Assembly: GCF_030272615.1 (NCBI RefSeq)
Contig: NC_081414.1
Coordinates: 46,360,001 to 46,424,000 of the forward strand
Source of the DNA: Cryptomeria japonica
Taxonomy: Eukaryota; Streptophyta; Pinopsida; Cupressales; Cupressaceae
DNA length: 64,000 nucleotides
Direction: 5' to 3'
Position numbers and translations under genes: made by a program. Below are positions 22,990 through 35,484 of this stretch, piece by piece (positions within the stretch are counted from its first letter, which is position 1; every line of letters starts with the position of its first letter). Under the pieces are notes generated by a model. That model was not told the DNA's origin. It did not search any database and was given only the letters and a program-made list of their open reading frames with translations.

Positions 22990-24044
22990 TGTTGGTATTA
23001 TGGATGACTTTGTCATGTATTGCATTGGTTTTTTCATTGACCTCAACACTCGTCTTCTTGGAGGTTTACATTATGTTCACCGGTATATGGTTAGTGGCTT
23101 ATGCATAGTCACTGGTATGTGTTCATCAGAAGGTTATATTGTTCACCGACAACGATGATGACTTGTTATCATTTGGAGATCATTTGGTTATGTTGGAAGT
23201 TTGGATTTGGTGTTTTTCTTATTGGTCTAATCGGGTTGACAGATTTGCCTTTACCGACATATAGGTCTAGGTTATGGACCGGTACTCTAGATCAACATGA
23301 CATGTTATGGAGATTGTTTATTGATTGGATAATGTGGTAAATGTATTGAGCTGACATGTTACATCACATCAAGACTTATTTTCAATTGATTTAATTGTAA
23401 TATCTTTAGTGAGCCGACCTATTTATTTGATCTTAGGTTTTCTATATATGATTGTAAGATCTTATTGAAGATCGAGAATACGGTAATGATGAGTGTATTC
23501 GAATATTGAAGAGTGAAAACAAGAAGATCCTTGTGCGAATCACGTAAACATTATTTGAAGGTTGAAGGAAAGTTGTGAAGGTGTTTGACACTCATGTTCA
23601 GAGCTTAATCGATACTAAATCCAATATTGGAGATGCTATTTTGAGCAGTACATTATCATTGGATTTAACCATCCAATTGTGTAGTTAGTGTGACTCCTAA
23701 TTTGTGATTGAGCAGTGAGCTCTAGGCAGTTGGCCTTTCTGCATGTGCAGACCCCATTTGTATACACATACTATCTACAGTAGTATCATCTGATTGTGGG
23801 TAAGGTTTCCCATCGTGGTTTTTCCCTTACCGAGTTTCCACATTAAAATCTCTATGTTATGTGTTGTGGATGTTGTTTCTCTTTATGTTTCATGCATTTA
23901 CTTAAACCGGTACTGCTTTATCTATTAATCTATTTTACCGACATTAAGGTTAAATTGGAATAACTTGCATTTGGATTATAATTTATTGACAATTGGTTCA
24001 CAACTAATTCACCCCCCCTTAGTTTCCCTTCCCATGACCTAACA
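22990..24044 (+). repeat. Copia-B 3' LTR
   Basis: 1055 bp, TGTTGGTATTATGG to CATGACCTAACA. The R region (about 23710-23750) shares gagcagtgagctctaggc and catgtgca with the C3 and C4 LTRs. The U5 end has the motif aattcaccccccctta near 24006. Confidence 0.9.
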
Positions 24045-24892
24045 GATCCAAGCTCATTAAAGCTTTACAATAAGTCCTGTTAAGAACATATCCTGTTAGG
24101 GACCACCCAGTTAAGGGGTTGACTATAATGCCCTATTAGAAGCAATACCCTGTTAGGGGTAACCTCGGTAGAGGGTTGGAAATCCAAGCTAATGGATCAC
24201 CTAGTTAGAGGATTTAGATAACACTAAGCTTGTTAGAGCTTACCTGGTTAAGGGATTTGGTTGTTGTAATTGTTAGAGAACAACAAGGGTTTTTTGATCT
24301 GGTGAATAGCACTACTCAGCTTGATTAGATCCTTTTCATGTTCCTATCGGCCTTTACACATACTGCAGATACATCATTTGGTTCAACAACCAATCACTTT
24401 TACATTAAACCAAAATTGCCAACTCTACAACAAAACATTTCATCGACCTTATAAACAAAACAATAGGCTAGTAACACATCACAAACCTAAGATCTCATAG
24501 AGATTACAAACAAATAGGTTCAAGTATGATCATTGGATTACATAGCAATCATTTCACATCATTCAAGACAACCTCGACCGCTCCTTGATCACTGCTTCAT
24601 TGAACTCTATAACTCATCACATGCAATGAACTTGCACATTCCTATGATAAAACCGTTATCTCTACCTGCCAAAAACCATTTCAAACTCTTCTCATACAAC
24701 ATGCATATGTGGCATAGTCATTACCACTCATCATTTGATCATAAACCAATACAACTGATTCACCAAGCTCCATCAGTTAGGGTTTAGCATATCAACAGGT
24801 ATGGTTTACCGATTGATCTCACTTCTTCTCTAGTAATACTGGTTTCCTTCACAAGCTCTTGTATCGATTGCAAAACAACATTATTACAACAT
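24045..24892 (-). repeat. Copia-A 3' LTR, piece 2
   Basis: It resumes with gatccaagctcattaaagc and aligns with about 47890-48755 of the intact LTR. It ends with aacat (24888-24892), the target duplication of G1. A few short deletions are visible against the intact copy. Confidence 0.9.
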
Positions 24893-26173
24893 TGCGGGAT
24901 GCAAAATTCATCTTCTATTAAACAAAGTAATCAATTAGAAACAAGGGAAATCATGAATCCCTATCCTAATCAGAATTTAGCAAACAATACAATGGAATAA
25001 CACAATTAAGAAATAAGAATCAATATAATCAAATCAAATCAAGAACTCCCTATTCTGTGACTGTGTATTGCTTCCATTGCTCTTCTCCTCTTCATGGTAT
25101 GATGGCTCTCAGATATTGTGCTGGTAACCTGCAAGTGACACAAAGATTCAAAGTTCATGATTCCCAGAAAATGGAGAGGATTGGATGCTCAATTTATAGA
25201 AAATTGGATGAGATTGATTGAAAGGTGGAACAGAATGATCAAGAGGTGTGGACTCAGGTGAGCTCAAATGCAAATTGATAGTTGAACTATTGATTGTAGG
25301 AGTGAAACTCAATGGATTGAATAGATTAATTGAGTCAACTGATTGATGAAAGAGTTAACTGAAGGAAGAAAAAGAATGATTGGAGGAAATAAAGAGGATG
25401 ACACAGAGAGTTAAATTTAGAAAAAGCTAACTGAAAGATGGAAATAGAAGTTGGAGAGATAAATGATTTAATTAATTAATTGATTCAATTAATTAATTTA
25501 GCATGTGCTTGCATTTAGATTTAGATTTTCAATTTAATCTTTGCATAAAATATTATTCAAACAATTGAATTTATTAATTCAATTTAGCATTTGAATATAT
25601 TTAGAACTTGACTTTGATTTTCAATTTGGTTTTTGAAATCATGCACATGTATTTGAATTTGGAAGAAATTAGAAGAATATGAAATTAAATGAAATTAGAA
25701 TTTGGGGAAATAGAAGAATCAATTAGTTAATTAAATAATTTAAAGAAACTATTTAATTATGTTAGAAATGGACTTTAATTAAATAATACAGATTATTTAA
25801 ATTAAAGGAATTAAATCATAATTAATTAAATAATAAATATTTAATTAATATTTAGAAAAGGGTTGAATGATTAGATGATTATAGATAGAGATTGAATAAT
25901 TAGTAATTTATTTAAATAATAAAGATTATTTAAATTGGGGAATTAATCAAAATTAATTAAATAATAAATATTTAATTAATATTTAGAAAATGATTAAAAT
26001 GATTAAATGATGATAGAATAAGAAATAGAATAATTAGTAAGATTATGAGGAAATATGAAATTAGAAGAAATTAGAAGAATAAGATTAATTAACTTAATTA
26101 AATAATAAAGATTATTTAATCAATTAGAAGAATAATTAGTACATGATCAATGAGACATTTTTAAGTGTCTACA
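24893..26173 (-). repeat. G1 3' LTR (left)
   Basis: 1281 bp. A TATA box on the minus strand lies at about 25190 (caatttatag on the + strand). It is rich in taattaat words towards its outer U3 part (25450-26150). It contains no gene. Confidence 0.95.
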
Positions 26174-26187
26174 TTTGCCCCTCTTTG
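26174..26187 (-). promoter_or_regulatory. G1 polypurine tract
   Basis: On the minus strand AAAGAGGGGCAAA lies directly before the 3' LTR start TGTAGACAC. It is the expected primer for plus-strand DNA synthesis. Confidence 0.75.
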
Positions 26188-26454
26188 AGACAAAGTCGGA
26201 ATGACATTGTTTCAAAGAAAACAAAAAAATTCTGCCCCAGTATGCCTTGGTATTGCTGTATAGTGTAAATATGCCCCCTCAAAAAAGGTGGTTGGAAAAT
26301 TAAAAAATTGAGACCATGTTTTCGATACCAGTGTAAAGAGAAAGCATGTGAAATTTCGTGTCATTTTGAGATCGTTTGAGTAGGCTACAAGTTGTTTGAA
26401 GCTGGCGGGGACCACAGGCGTCGCAGTGTCTTTTAAAAAACCCTAATTTTGCGC

Positions 26455-26463
26455 TATAAATAG
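26455..26463 (+). promoter_or_regulatory. TATA box of the antisense PMD gene
   Basis: TATAAATAG matches the plant TATA consensus. It lies 100 bp before the ATG at 26555 and is on the strand opposite to G1, so the PMD gene probably had its own promoter rather than using the LTR. Confidence 0.6.
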
Positions 26464-26554
26464 AGAATTGTAGGATTTCATTTGCTCATTTGTAATTTGG
26501 TAACTCCTTGGTTTCTTTGCAATTTTTGTGCTTTTTTCTGAGTATTTGATCATC

Positions 26555-28871
26555 ATGGCTGGTTATAGAGCTCGATTGCACCTGTCGGACCAAGTATGTT
26601 CATATCAGAGACCTCCTAGGACTGGCGGCATGGTACTTTTCCAAATTTTTCTTGATTTTTTCCTGTTTTATGCTTGCTTTTTCAAAAAAGTTCCATGATC
26701 ACTTTTTGCTCTCTGTCACGCAATTGCTTGTTGATTTTTATGCATTAGTGTTAAGTTTACCGCAAACGCTTTAAATGCTACACATGTGTCATAAGTGTCA
26801 TGCATTAGTGTTAACATGCCGCATTCGTTTATATCTTTACGCATAAGTGTTTTTTGTTATGCATGTGCTCATTTTGTCACACATTAGCTTTAATCATCAT
26901 GCAAGAGTGATTTATGTACTGCATAAGTCATAACTGTTACGCATTCGTTGTATATGTAACTCTTTGTCATGCGTTTGAAAATTTTTAAGTTTTTTTTTGG
27001 ATCTGATAGTTGATATTTTGATCATTTTCTCATTGCAAGAGAACATTGGAGTGTTATACTGTCGACAGAGAAGACCTAGTGGACTTGATCTTCGAGCTAA
27101 CCTACAAGATGATGAGATTGAGCATATCCATTAGCTTGGTCTATACTATGTTTTGTATTTGCCAGAGATTATGGCCAATAGGGCCATTATTATAGCTTTG
27201 ATAGAGTAGTGGCACTTTGAGACTTGTTCTTTTCATCTTTTGACTAGTGAGGCATCCATTACCTTAGAGGATGTATGGCGTATACTATGTGCACTTTTTG
27301 AGTGTGAGATTCTGGATTTGTAGATCAGTGGCTGTTATGAGATCCCTTGGGCTCGATTAGATTATGATGACCTGACCATTGTATTATGCGGTATTGTCAA
27401 TGGTTTACTGATACCTGACAGATGAGGTCATGGGTTTCTGGTTGGATGGGGCAGAGTGCTCCATGATATGATTGTGCATCATTGATTGTATGCTTGGGGT
27501 CCTTGTCTACTTGCCATGTTGTATTATCAGATGCATGGTATTGTGTATCTGGGATACCGTTCCATCAATTGTGGTGTTACTTTGCTTTAGACATGGGCAT
27601 GGGAGAACATTTCTATATCTAGGCCTGTCATTCATGTAGACTTGCAGCCGAGTGAGCCTTATGCCTTCAGGAATACAGTAGGTATCAGACACAAGGGTTC
27701 GGGGAACACCTTGTACTGGAGACATCAGTTTGATATATTGCAGCATTTCATTTGGAGACCTTACTTAGATAGACCTGGTTGGCCTCATGATGTAGTGCAC
27801 TTGTCTTTCTGCCGACAATAGAGATATCTTATTGGGAGGACCTTTGAGACTCAACAGATCATAGAGATGTGTCTTCCTGGGTGGGTTCTTAGACAGTTTG
27901 GTGAGGTATAGGTGACACATGTGGTTACTACATATTTTGCTCATGTTTCATGGGAGGTATCTGATTGGGATGTGTGCATTTAGGCACATATTGCTTCTGC
28001 GGAGTTTGATTCTTTGCCGCCATTACTCTAGGGTTGGGGTAGAGGTGGAGCGAATCTAGGGATGACGACAGAGTATGGTATGTGGTTTGGTACGCATGGG
28101 CTAGTGCCTTTGACCGATCCTGTTGTTCCTATTACAACACAGTAGATTCACCATCCTAGATAGTGGTTGAGGATAGACACAAGAGAGAGAGCCGAAGGAG
28201 ATGGTGGAGATGGGGGAGGAGGTGGTGGAGATGGGGGAGGTGGTGAGGGAGGAGAGGGAGATGAGGACATAGACATTGGTGGAGACACCGAGTCTATTAG
28301 CAGTGAGGACAGTGATGATTCTTCGGAGTCATCGAGCAGCGAAGGTGGGGATGATGATGAGGATATGCCAGAGTTGGAGGATGTGCCTACCACAGAGGGT
28401 GAGATAGAAGAGGTTGGTGATGGGGATGAGCTGCAGAATCTTAGAGCACGGGTCTAGAGCTTGGAGGATGAGGTCACTAGATGAGATGTCGAGCTAGAGA
28501 TCTATCATGCAGATTATGGTGCCCTTGAGGCTGAGTGAGTTCGTCTCCAGAGGGAGAGAGATGAGGTAGTGCGATGATGTCAGATCACTATGGATGCCTT
28601 TGATCAGCTTTTTAGAGCAGGTACAGATGCACGTGACCAGGGGGAGAGATATTTCACTGCTACGCAGGAGGCTATTTATTATAGACAGGCATATGAGAGA
28701 GACATCCTTGAGGGTCAGAGAGAGCCTAGCTTCAGTGCATTCATGGGGAGGAGATCAAGTAGATCTACTTCATGATGGATTAGTAGTGGTGGCATTATGG
28801 GACCACCTCGACATCTTGGGGCAGGATCTAGTGGACAGGATCCACCTGCTGATAGAGGCAATGTTGGATGA
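26555..28871 (+). pseudogene. Plant mobile domain (PMD, MAIN-like) gene, antisense within G1, full of stops
   Basis: Exon 1 (26555-26632) encodes MAGYRARLHLSDQV... to TGGM. A likely intron runs from gtactt (26633) to ttgcaagag (27041). Exon 2 continues in a single frame to 28871. Motifs in order match the PMD family: NIGVLYCRQRRPS, NRAIIIALIE-WHFETCSFHL, ASITLEDVWRIL, TWAWENISISRP, HFIWRPYLDRPGW, CLPGWVLRQFG. After the domain comes a Gly/Asp/Glu-rich linker (28190-28440) and a coiled-coil-like tail. I count 17 stops before the last TGA: 11 TAG, 6 TGA, no TAA, and no frameshift. PMD proteins in plants include MAIN and MAIL1 (genome stability, silencing) and many transposon-borne copies. Its role in the element is unknown. 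The stop at 28773 may be the true end instead. Confidence 0.85.
26633..27041 (+). other. Probable intron of the PMD gene
   Basis: It starts gt and ends ag, is T-rich before the acceptor (ttttttttt near 26990), and joins two exons so that the PMD motif NIGVL follows in frame. Its middle (26740-26960) is a degenerate repeat of words like gttacgcattcg and atgcattagtg. No transcript evidence is available. Confidence 0.55.
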
Positions 28872-29080
28872 TCATGTTATCTGAGCCTTCGGGCTTATTT
28901 ATTGTATTCACACACATTATCATTTTTGAGTTATATATATAGCATGTGGGTTTGGTAATGATCTATGTAATTTTTTTCTTTATATGTATGTTGTATATGA
29001 TGTTATGGGTTTTATGATGCGTATCTATTTGAATTCTATATGATTCTAAATGCAATGGTAGTACATGTATGTAGTAATGA

Positions 29081-29309
29081 TGTAAATGAAATCTAAAATG
29101 AATGCTAATGAGTTCTATAAGGAAATGAAAATGAACCTATAATGAATGCAAATGAATCTATAATGAAACCTAAATGAATGCAAATGAATTATATAATGAA
29201 TGCAAATGAATCTATAATGAAATTTAAATGAATCCTATTTTGAAATGCAAATGAATCTATTTTGAAATGTAGATGAATCTATTTTGAAATGTAGATGAAT
29301 CTATTTTTG
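29081..29309. repeat. Minisatellite, unit about 22-26 bp (gaaatgyaratgaatctat)
   Basis: About nine degenerate units with the core aatgaatctat; the last three are nearly identical (ttttgaaatgtagatgaatc). Confidence 0.8.
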
Positions 29310-30254
29310 TATGATAATGGTTGAACCAATTTTAACTCAGATACACCTTGAAGAAATGTTAGTCAGATGATAGAGAGAAAAATTGATGAAAGAAAGAATG
29401 TTAGAAAGAATGTGATTTAGACAGAAGATGAGAAACCGACAAACTATCAATAAGAAAATGAGATGAAAATAAGAATGAAATTGAATGAATCACGAACCTA
29501 TGTCACATATTTTATTGTGTCAATATATATTCATCACTGAGCCTTATTATTTGAACAATGAAGGTTTAGCACATAAGGGTATAAGGAACCAAGATGCAAA
29601 GATATCTCATTATAGAAACAAACACATAGTAGACAAGGAGTGAACCCTCCATTCTGGGAATTGTGTTAGGGGTCAAGGTATGTGTGGTGATTTCATCTTG
29701 ATGTGAAGACTCTTATCACAGACACCCACTAGAGCAATTTCCCTAGAATTTCATTGGTTCACACCACAAACAAGAAACAAAGAAAAAGATAATGCCCATC
29801 ATAGCTCCTCTAGTCACTTGTAGGCATCCTTGAGTAGCATAGGAACAATATCTGTCGCCAAATGATAAAAAGATAAAGACTGACCTAGACAAAATTCAGC
29901 AGCTATACTGACCTTGTGCCTTTGTTCTCAGTTGTTTGATGTGATGGTTGATACTGTTTGATCTCATAAAGTTGCGGACCCCATTTAAGACTGACCTGTC
30001 TGATTTCGAGTGTATCCTCTTTTGTTTAAGACAAGATAATGATCACGTTGATATGGATATGATACGATTGATAAGACAGTTTGATCAGTTGATTGTAGAT
30101 GTTTGATTGGATAGTCCTATCCTTTGTTAACTTCATGCGAAGTGTTTGCTGGATATCTGCTAGGGTATTTGTTTCTCACAAGACATGTTATAGCAAGTTT
30201 TTGATTGATTGATTTTTTATTTTTAGTTCTTTTCCAAGAGCTTTTTCGATGTTT

Positions 30255-30640
30255 TGGATTATGATATTTGAATATTTTTCATTGATTTTTTCAGGATCAT
30301 ATTTGAATGTTTTTGGTATTTTTTCAGGATTGTATTTGAATGTTTTTGTTCGATTTTTTCAGGATCGTATTTGAATGTTTTTGGTTTTTATGGTTTTCAC
30401 TTTTTTTGGATTTTAAGTTTTTTCAATGTTTTTGGATTTTGAGTTTTTTCACTGTTTTTGGATCTCTTTTTTTTTTCAGGACTTTATATGATTTTTTTTG
30501 GACTTTTTTAGGACTTTATATGATTTTTTGGATTTTTTCTGGACTTTATATGATTTTTTGGAATTTTTTTAGGACTTTGTATGATTTTTTTTGGATTTTT
30601 TCAAGACTTTATGTGATTTTTTGGATTTTTTTTCAGTTAT
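30255..30640. repeat. T-rich minisatellites, units about 30 bp
   Basis: The first block repeats atttgaatgtttttgg with tttttcaggat. The second block (30475-30625) repeats aggactttatatgatttttt about five times. The units differ in T-run length. Confidence 0.85.
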
Positions 30641-31759
30641 GCCCCCAGTGTGTAGACCTGTAAGACATGATGATTTGTAGAATGTATATGGAGAAAAATG
30701 AATTTTTGACATGACCCATGTGAATGCAATATGTCGGATGAAGATTCATTTCCTATTCAAACAAGGTTGACTGTGTTTGTTTTTTCATTTGCAATACACC
30801 AATTGAAATGGAGGTGCAAAACATTTCATAGATAAGTGGTCAATCAATCCCTAAGGTCCTTTGGAACATTCATCTTAACACACTTAGTGAATAGGATTTA
30901 CAAATGGAGACACGAAAAACTTCCCCACTGGTTCTTGAAACTTTGATCTTCTTTTGCCCATGTGTGTGCAGATGAGTTAATTCTTGCTCTTGTGTTCACT
31001 AAAGATCCTTAGCATCCTATATGACTAGCTACATGGATTTTCTAACTTCAAAAGCATCCCGAATAGAGCCTCGCTGCTAGCGAGCCTTGAGAGCTCTGAC
31101 GAGGTTATAGACTGTAATTTCTAAAATATTGCTCCATTGCTAGTAGGTGTTTATAGCCCTGATGGAGTTACTTGTATGTTCCCATAGTCAAGCTTTTTAT
31201 CGCATTTGTATACATGATATTTCAGTTATATAGCATTGCTCTTTTTGCCTTAAGATGGATATTTGGCATAACTCTTTTTTTTTTTCTTGCCTTGACTTGT
31301 AAGTAATGAAACCTACTTGGGTGTGACAATTACAGCGATGCTGAAGTAGAATTTTAAATTTTTCACTAGTCATATGATCAACTAGGTGTCTCGAGTAAAT
31401 TAGAGATTTATTGTGTTTGAGATACAACAATTGATAGATTTTGGGTTAACAAGTCTCAAATAGTGAAATGCCTACCCAACCATAAGTAAAGCATTGTCAC
31501 AGGGTAATGTTGGAAATGAATGACCTTAGGACCTCAAAGACTTCATGTCTGAATATCTAAGAAAGGAGATGACCCTTGTTTTCCTTAGATGCCAATGAAT
31601 GATAAACTAAAATAGTTGCCTTGTTTTATTGATGCTTCTATATGAAAATGTGTAAAATTTTAGAATGCGATATGTCTAAAAAAGGAAACTACATGTAATG
31701 TAGTGTTTTTAAATGATATGATATGCAATGTAGAAAGTAAAACCTAAACTACACAGCCC

Positions 31760-33080
31760 TTAGGTATAATATCGCTTAAGGTGCATGTTGTTCATAGGGT
31801 CAGAGATTGGATCTCCCTCCATGGTAGCCAAATGATAGGCTCCATTGCCTATGACCCTAGTTATAATGAAAGGACCTAGCCAATTAGGTTTGAATTTTCC
31901 TAGCCTGTCTCATTTTGCTAGGTTCCTTTGATTCTCTTTAAGTACTAGATCTCCCACTTGAAAATTTTGTGGGCAGACCCTTTTATTATAACTTCGTCTC
32001 AGTTTATTTTGATATCCTTGTAAATGATTGAATGTTGTTTGTCATTTTTCATCAAGGGTCTCTAGTTCTTGCAACCTTGCTACCCTGTAGTCCTCTTTTG
32101 ATATAATGTTCTATAAGGATACTCTTAGAGACGGTATTTCTATTTCAATGGGGAGTATCACTTCTGTACCATAGACCAAGGAATATGGTGTTGCTCCTGT
32201 AGGTGTGTGTACCCCTATTCTATAAGCCCAGAGAGCAGGATTTAACTGGAGATTACAGTCCCATCCTGTGTTAGTGACTACTTTCTTAAGGATTTTCAAT
32301 ATTGTTTTGTTTATAGCCTCTTCTTTTCCATTACTTTGTGGATAATATGGAGTGGCAAATCTCTATTCTATGTGAAATTTGTCACACAATTCTTTCACTT
32401 CCTAGTTTTTAAATGGATGCCCGTTATCTATAACAAAGCACATTGGAACTCTGTATCTACATATAATGTAATTTAGCATAAATTTTGCTATCTGCTTTCC
32501 AGTAGTGTATGTTAAAGGAATCACCTCAACCCATTTGGTAAAGTATTCTATAGCCGTCAAGATAAACTTGTGCCCATTGGAAGAAGTAGGGTTGATTTTA
32601 CCAACTAGATCTAATCCCCATTGTGAGAATGGCCACGGTGATGTGATGGGTTGAAGATCTTGTGCTGGTGCATGAATAAGGTCTCCATGCATTTGGCATT
32701 GTTTACACTTTCATACATACTTATAAGCATCCTTTTTCATGGTTGGCCAGTAATACCCTATTCTTATCAATTTCTTTGACAATGGTGGACCGCTTTGGTG
32801 AGCCCCACAGATTCCATCATGGACTTCTTTTAGAGCAAGGTGTGTTTCTTTCTCATCCAGACATCAGAGAAGAGTCCCATCAAAAACCTTTCTATACAAA
32901 GTATCACCTATAATGGTGTATCTAGATGCCTAACGAATGAAGGTCTTCTTTTGATTTCTTGATAGATCTGATGACATGTATTGGGTGTGCAAATATGTAT
33001 ATATTTCATTGTACCAAGGTGATTCTGGACCCACAATTGCACATACATAGTCTGATAGGGGAGTCTCATATGTAGGTAGC
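31760..33080 (-). pseudogene. G1 integrase
   Basis: This is the Ty3/gypsy integrase at the end of pol, which inserts the cDNA into chromatin. The zinc-binding part ends KCKQCQMHGD (about 32700). The catalytic core has WPFSQWGLDLVGKI (first D) and VIDNGHPFKN (second D); the glutamate region is SNGKEEAINK. The C-terminal part has VGDLVLKENQRNLAK then LGKFKPNWLGPF and NNMHLKRYYT before a TAA at 31762-31760. Stops inside are TGA in VxKCKQ, TAG after PFKN, TAG in HIExRFA, and others near 31915 and 32040. Most lie where a C-to-T change in CAG or CGA explains them. No chromodomain is seen. Confidence 0.85.
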
Positions 33081-33085
33081 ATTAG

Positions 33086-33850
33086 CTATTCTATGATAAA
33101 CTCAAACTGAGTTTCGTTAGCAGGCATATTCAGAAGAGATCCTATGGTCGTCATTGCATCCGCTGCCTTGTTTTGTATTCTTGGGATTTGTTCGAAGGTA
33201 ATTTTGCTAAAGTGCTCCTTGTAGTCTTCGACCAACTTCTTATAAGGCATGAGTTTGTCATCCTTCATGTTGTAATCATCATTGACTTGGTTTACAATCA
33301 ACTATGAATCACCATAGACCTATAACTCTCGTATTTTCCATTGTATAGTTGTACAAAGTTCGATGAGGAGAGCTTCATATTCAGCCATATTGTTGGTACA
33401 TGGGAAATTGATCCTAAATGACTTAGGTATAACATCCCCTTGAGGAGTAATGAAGAGAATGCCTGCTCCCGATCCGTGACTTGTATATGACCCATCAAAG
33501 TATAACTTCCACATTGCTGAGGTAGTTAGTGTAAACACGATTTCATCTAGAAAGTCTATCAACAATGGGTGACTGTCTTGTATAGGAGCTTCTGCTAATT
33601 GATCTGCTATGATTTTTCCTTTGATAGATTTTCTATCTATGTATTCTATATCAAACTCGCTCAAGATCATAACCCACTTAGCCAATCGCTCAGTCAATGT
33701 TGCTCTACTCAATAGGTACTTGAGTGGGTCAAAGCGTGCAATGAGTTGTACCTTATGACTCAACATGTAATGTCTGAGCTTTTGGGATGCAAAAATTACT
33801 ACTAAGCATGCTCTCTCTATGAGGGTATAATTAAGCTCATAGCTGATCAA
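33086..33850 (-). pseudogene. G1 RNase H and second (archaeal-type) RNase H
   Basis: The RT-linked RNase H comes first (SYELNYTLIERACLVVIFA, RHYMLSHKVQL, LAKWVMILSEFDIEYIDRK). It is followed after a linker by a second RNase H starting WKLYFDGSYTSHGSGAGI, with NNMAEYEALLIEL and VYGDSxLIVNQV. A second RNase H of this kind is characteristic of the Tat lineage. The first catalytic D (FDGS), the E (AEYEAL) and the third D (YGDS) are present. Two TAG stops (after REL and before LIVNQ) lie at former CAG codons; otherwise the frame is open and shared with RT and integrase. Confidence 0.85.
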
Positions 33851-35040
33851 AGTCCTACTTATATAATAAATGGCTCTTTCTTTTCCATTTTTGTCATGCT
33901 ATGCCAATAGAGCTCCCAGAGTTGAGTTCATTGTTGATATGTATAACAATAGAGGTTGTCCTAGAGTGGGAGATATTAACACTGGTGTGTTCAAAAGATA
34001 ATCTTTTAGAGCTTCAAAAGCTTCTTGGCATTGTTCTGTCCATTTAAAAGTAACTCCTTTCCTGAGTAAATGTTGGAATGGGTGCCACTTATCTACCAAC
34101 TGTGCTATGAATCTCCTTATGGGTTGCAATCTTCCTTGTAACCCTCTGAGTTGTTTAAGTGTTGACGGAGGTTGCATATCAATGATTTCCTTGACCTTGG
34201 CAAGGTCTATTTCAATTCCTCTATTTGATACTATAAACCCTAATAGTTTACTTGTTGTTATGCCAAACACACACTTCTTCAGGTTTAATTTGACATTATG
34301 TTGTTCTAGCTGATCAAATATCTGTGTAAGAACTGCAAGGTGACTTTCTCTAGTTTGTGATTTAGCCAATATGTCATGTACATAATCTTCCATTATGTTA
34401 TGGATCATGTCATCAAACAATGTTGTCATGGCTCTTTGGTATGTTACTCCGGCATTTTTGACACCAAATGGCATCACATTCCAGTAGTACATTCCCAATG
34501 GGCATGTAAAGGCCATTTTATGTTGATCTTCTGGTGTAATTTTAATCTGGTTGTATCCTGAAAAACCATCCATTAAGGATAGCATCTCATTTCCAGCTGT
34601 TAGGTCAACTATCATGTTGATATTGGGTAGCGGGAAATCATCCTTAGGGAAAGCTTTATTTAGATCTTCAAAATCTATACAGATTTTGATGCCTCTTGTG
34701 GGCTTAGTCATAGGTACCAGGTTGGATATCCATTCTGCATAGTCAATAGGTCTGATAAAACCTACATCCAACAACTTTTGTAATTCTATTTTAACTAGTA
34801 ATGCGATACTTGGATGCATTTTTCTCAATTTTTGCTTGTAAGGTTTAACTCCTAGTATCAATGGTAAGTGAGGCAACACTAATTCAGAATCTAAGCCCAA
34901 CATGTTTCAATAGGACCAAGCAAAGTTGATAGGTCATTTCTTGAAAAAATGAATGAATCTATCTTTTTCTTCTTTGCTTAGTGATTTTGCCAAATGGATG
35001 TTATGTACAACTTCTCCTTCTGCTATGTTTACTTATTTCG
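33851..35040 (-). pseudogene. G1 reverse transcriptase
   Basis: This is the RNA-dependent DNA polymerase of the element. The core at 33899-34903 has KIELQKLLDVGFIRPIDYA, ICIDFEDLNKAFPKDDFPLP, LMDGFSGYNQIKI, MAFTCPLGMYYWNVMPFGVKNA and LNLKKCVFGI, in the usual order. The active-site box that should read YVDD is YVHD (34393-34382), so a metal-binding aspartate is lost and the copy is inactive. A TAG at the end of ALLA separates it from RNase H. Another stop lies just before MLGLDSEL. It shares its frame with the domains downstream. Confidence 0.9.
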
Positions 35041-35484
35041 TTTCCTCTGTAAGTAATGCTAAACTTTCTCTTTCCATAGGAAGATTACCCAAGTCACCTT
35101 TGTCATTATGGGTAGTTTGATCCTTATCTTCTGCTGGAGAAGTACTTTCTTCTCCAAAGTATGTCGTTCTATTTAGGTCTATAGCAAACCCTGCTTTATG
35201 ATCACCTTGCGGAAATCCCTCTCTGACTCCTAGAAATTTTGAAATTGCTTCGTCATTTTCAAACCAATCCACTGTTTGTTTTCCTTCTTGCCCCCAATCA
35301 ATCAAGTGTGAATGTACTAAGGGTAAATCATTATTTCCTTTTTTAGTAGAATCTGATAACATGAAGACTTGATTGTTTGATATTACACTTTCTGGTGGGG
35401 TAGAATCATGGAGTGATAAGAACTTGTAGTCATGAGAGTCTGTCTCACTTTCAATATATGTTTCATCATATTAGCTATCATCAC
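35041..35484 (-). pseudogene. G1 acidic linker between protease and RT
   Basis: The pol frame is open upstream of RT with an acidic stretch (DWFENDEAISKFLGV, FAIDLNRTTYFGEE, ISDDSxYDETYIESE). A TAA interrupts it near 35474. The gag-protease frame ends at 35485, one frame away. Either a small indel or a natural frameshift lies around 35.49-35.53 kb. I cannot tell which. Confidence 0.6.

Larger units (their letters stand above)
21447..24044 (+). mobile_element. Copia-B: truncated Ty1/copia element inside the Copia-A LTR
   Basis: It is bounded by TGTTGGTATTATAG (21447) and CATGACCTAACA (24044). The flanking words are gagcc and gatcc, a 5-bp duplication with one change. The 3' LTR (22990-24044) is whole. 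The 5' LTR is cut after about 340 bp and joined straight to the end of the RT domain, so the rest of the LTR, gag, protease, integrase and most of RT are deleted. The remainder encodes the RT C-terminus and RNase H. It lies opposite to Copia-A. Confidence 0.9.
28872..31759. other. G1 non-coding spacer between PMD gene and pol
   Basis: No gene is seen in about 2.9 kb. It holds two minisatellites (29081-29309 and 30255-30640). Frames here, such as the F/W/L-rich one at 30340-30663, come from the T-rich repeat. Confidence 0.6.

Noticed and set aside
28148-28393. Proline/serine-rich 81-codon frame on the minus strand
   Set aside because: It is the antisense shadow of the Gly/Asp/Glu-rich linker of the PMD gene, and its length comes from the repeat composition.
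26555-28871. Alternative genetic code or RNA editing to explain TAG and TGA within an otherwise perfect frame
   Set aside because: Nuclear plant genes use the standard code, the same stop bias is found in G1 gag-pol with dead catalytic residues, and CG/CHG deamination explains it.
30340-30663. F/W/L-rich 107-codon frame resembling a membrane protein
   Set aside because: It lies over a T-rich minisatellite; hydrophobicity follows from TTT and TTG codons.
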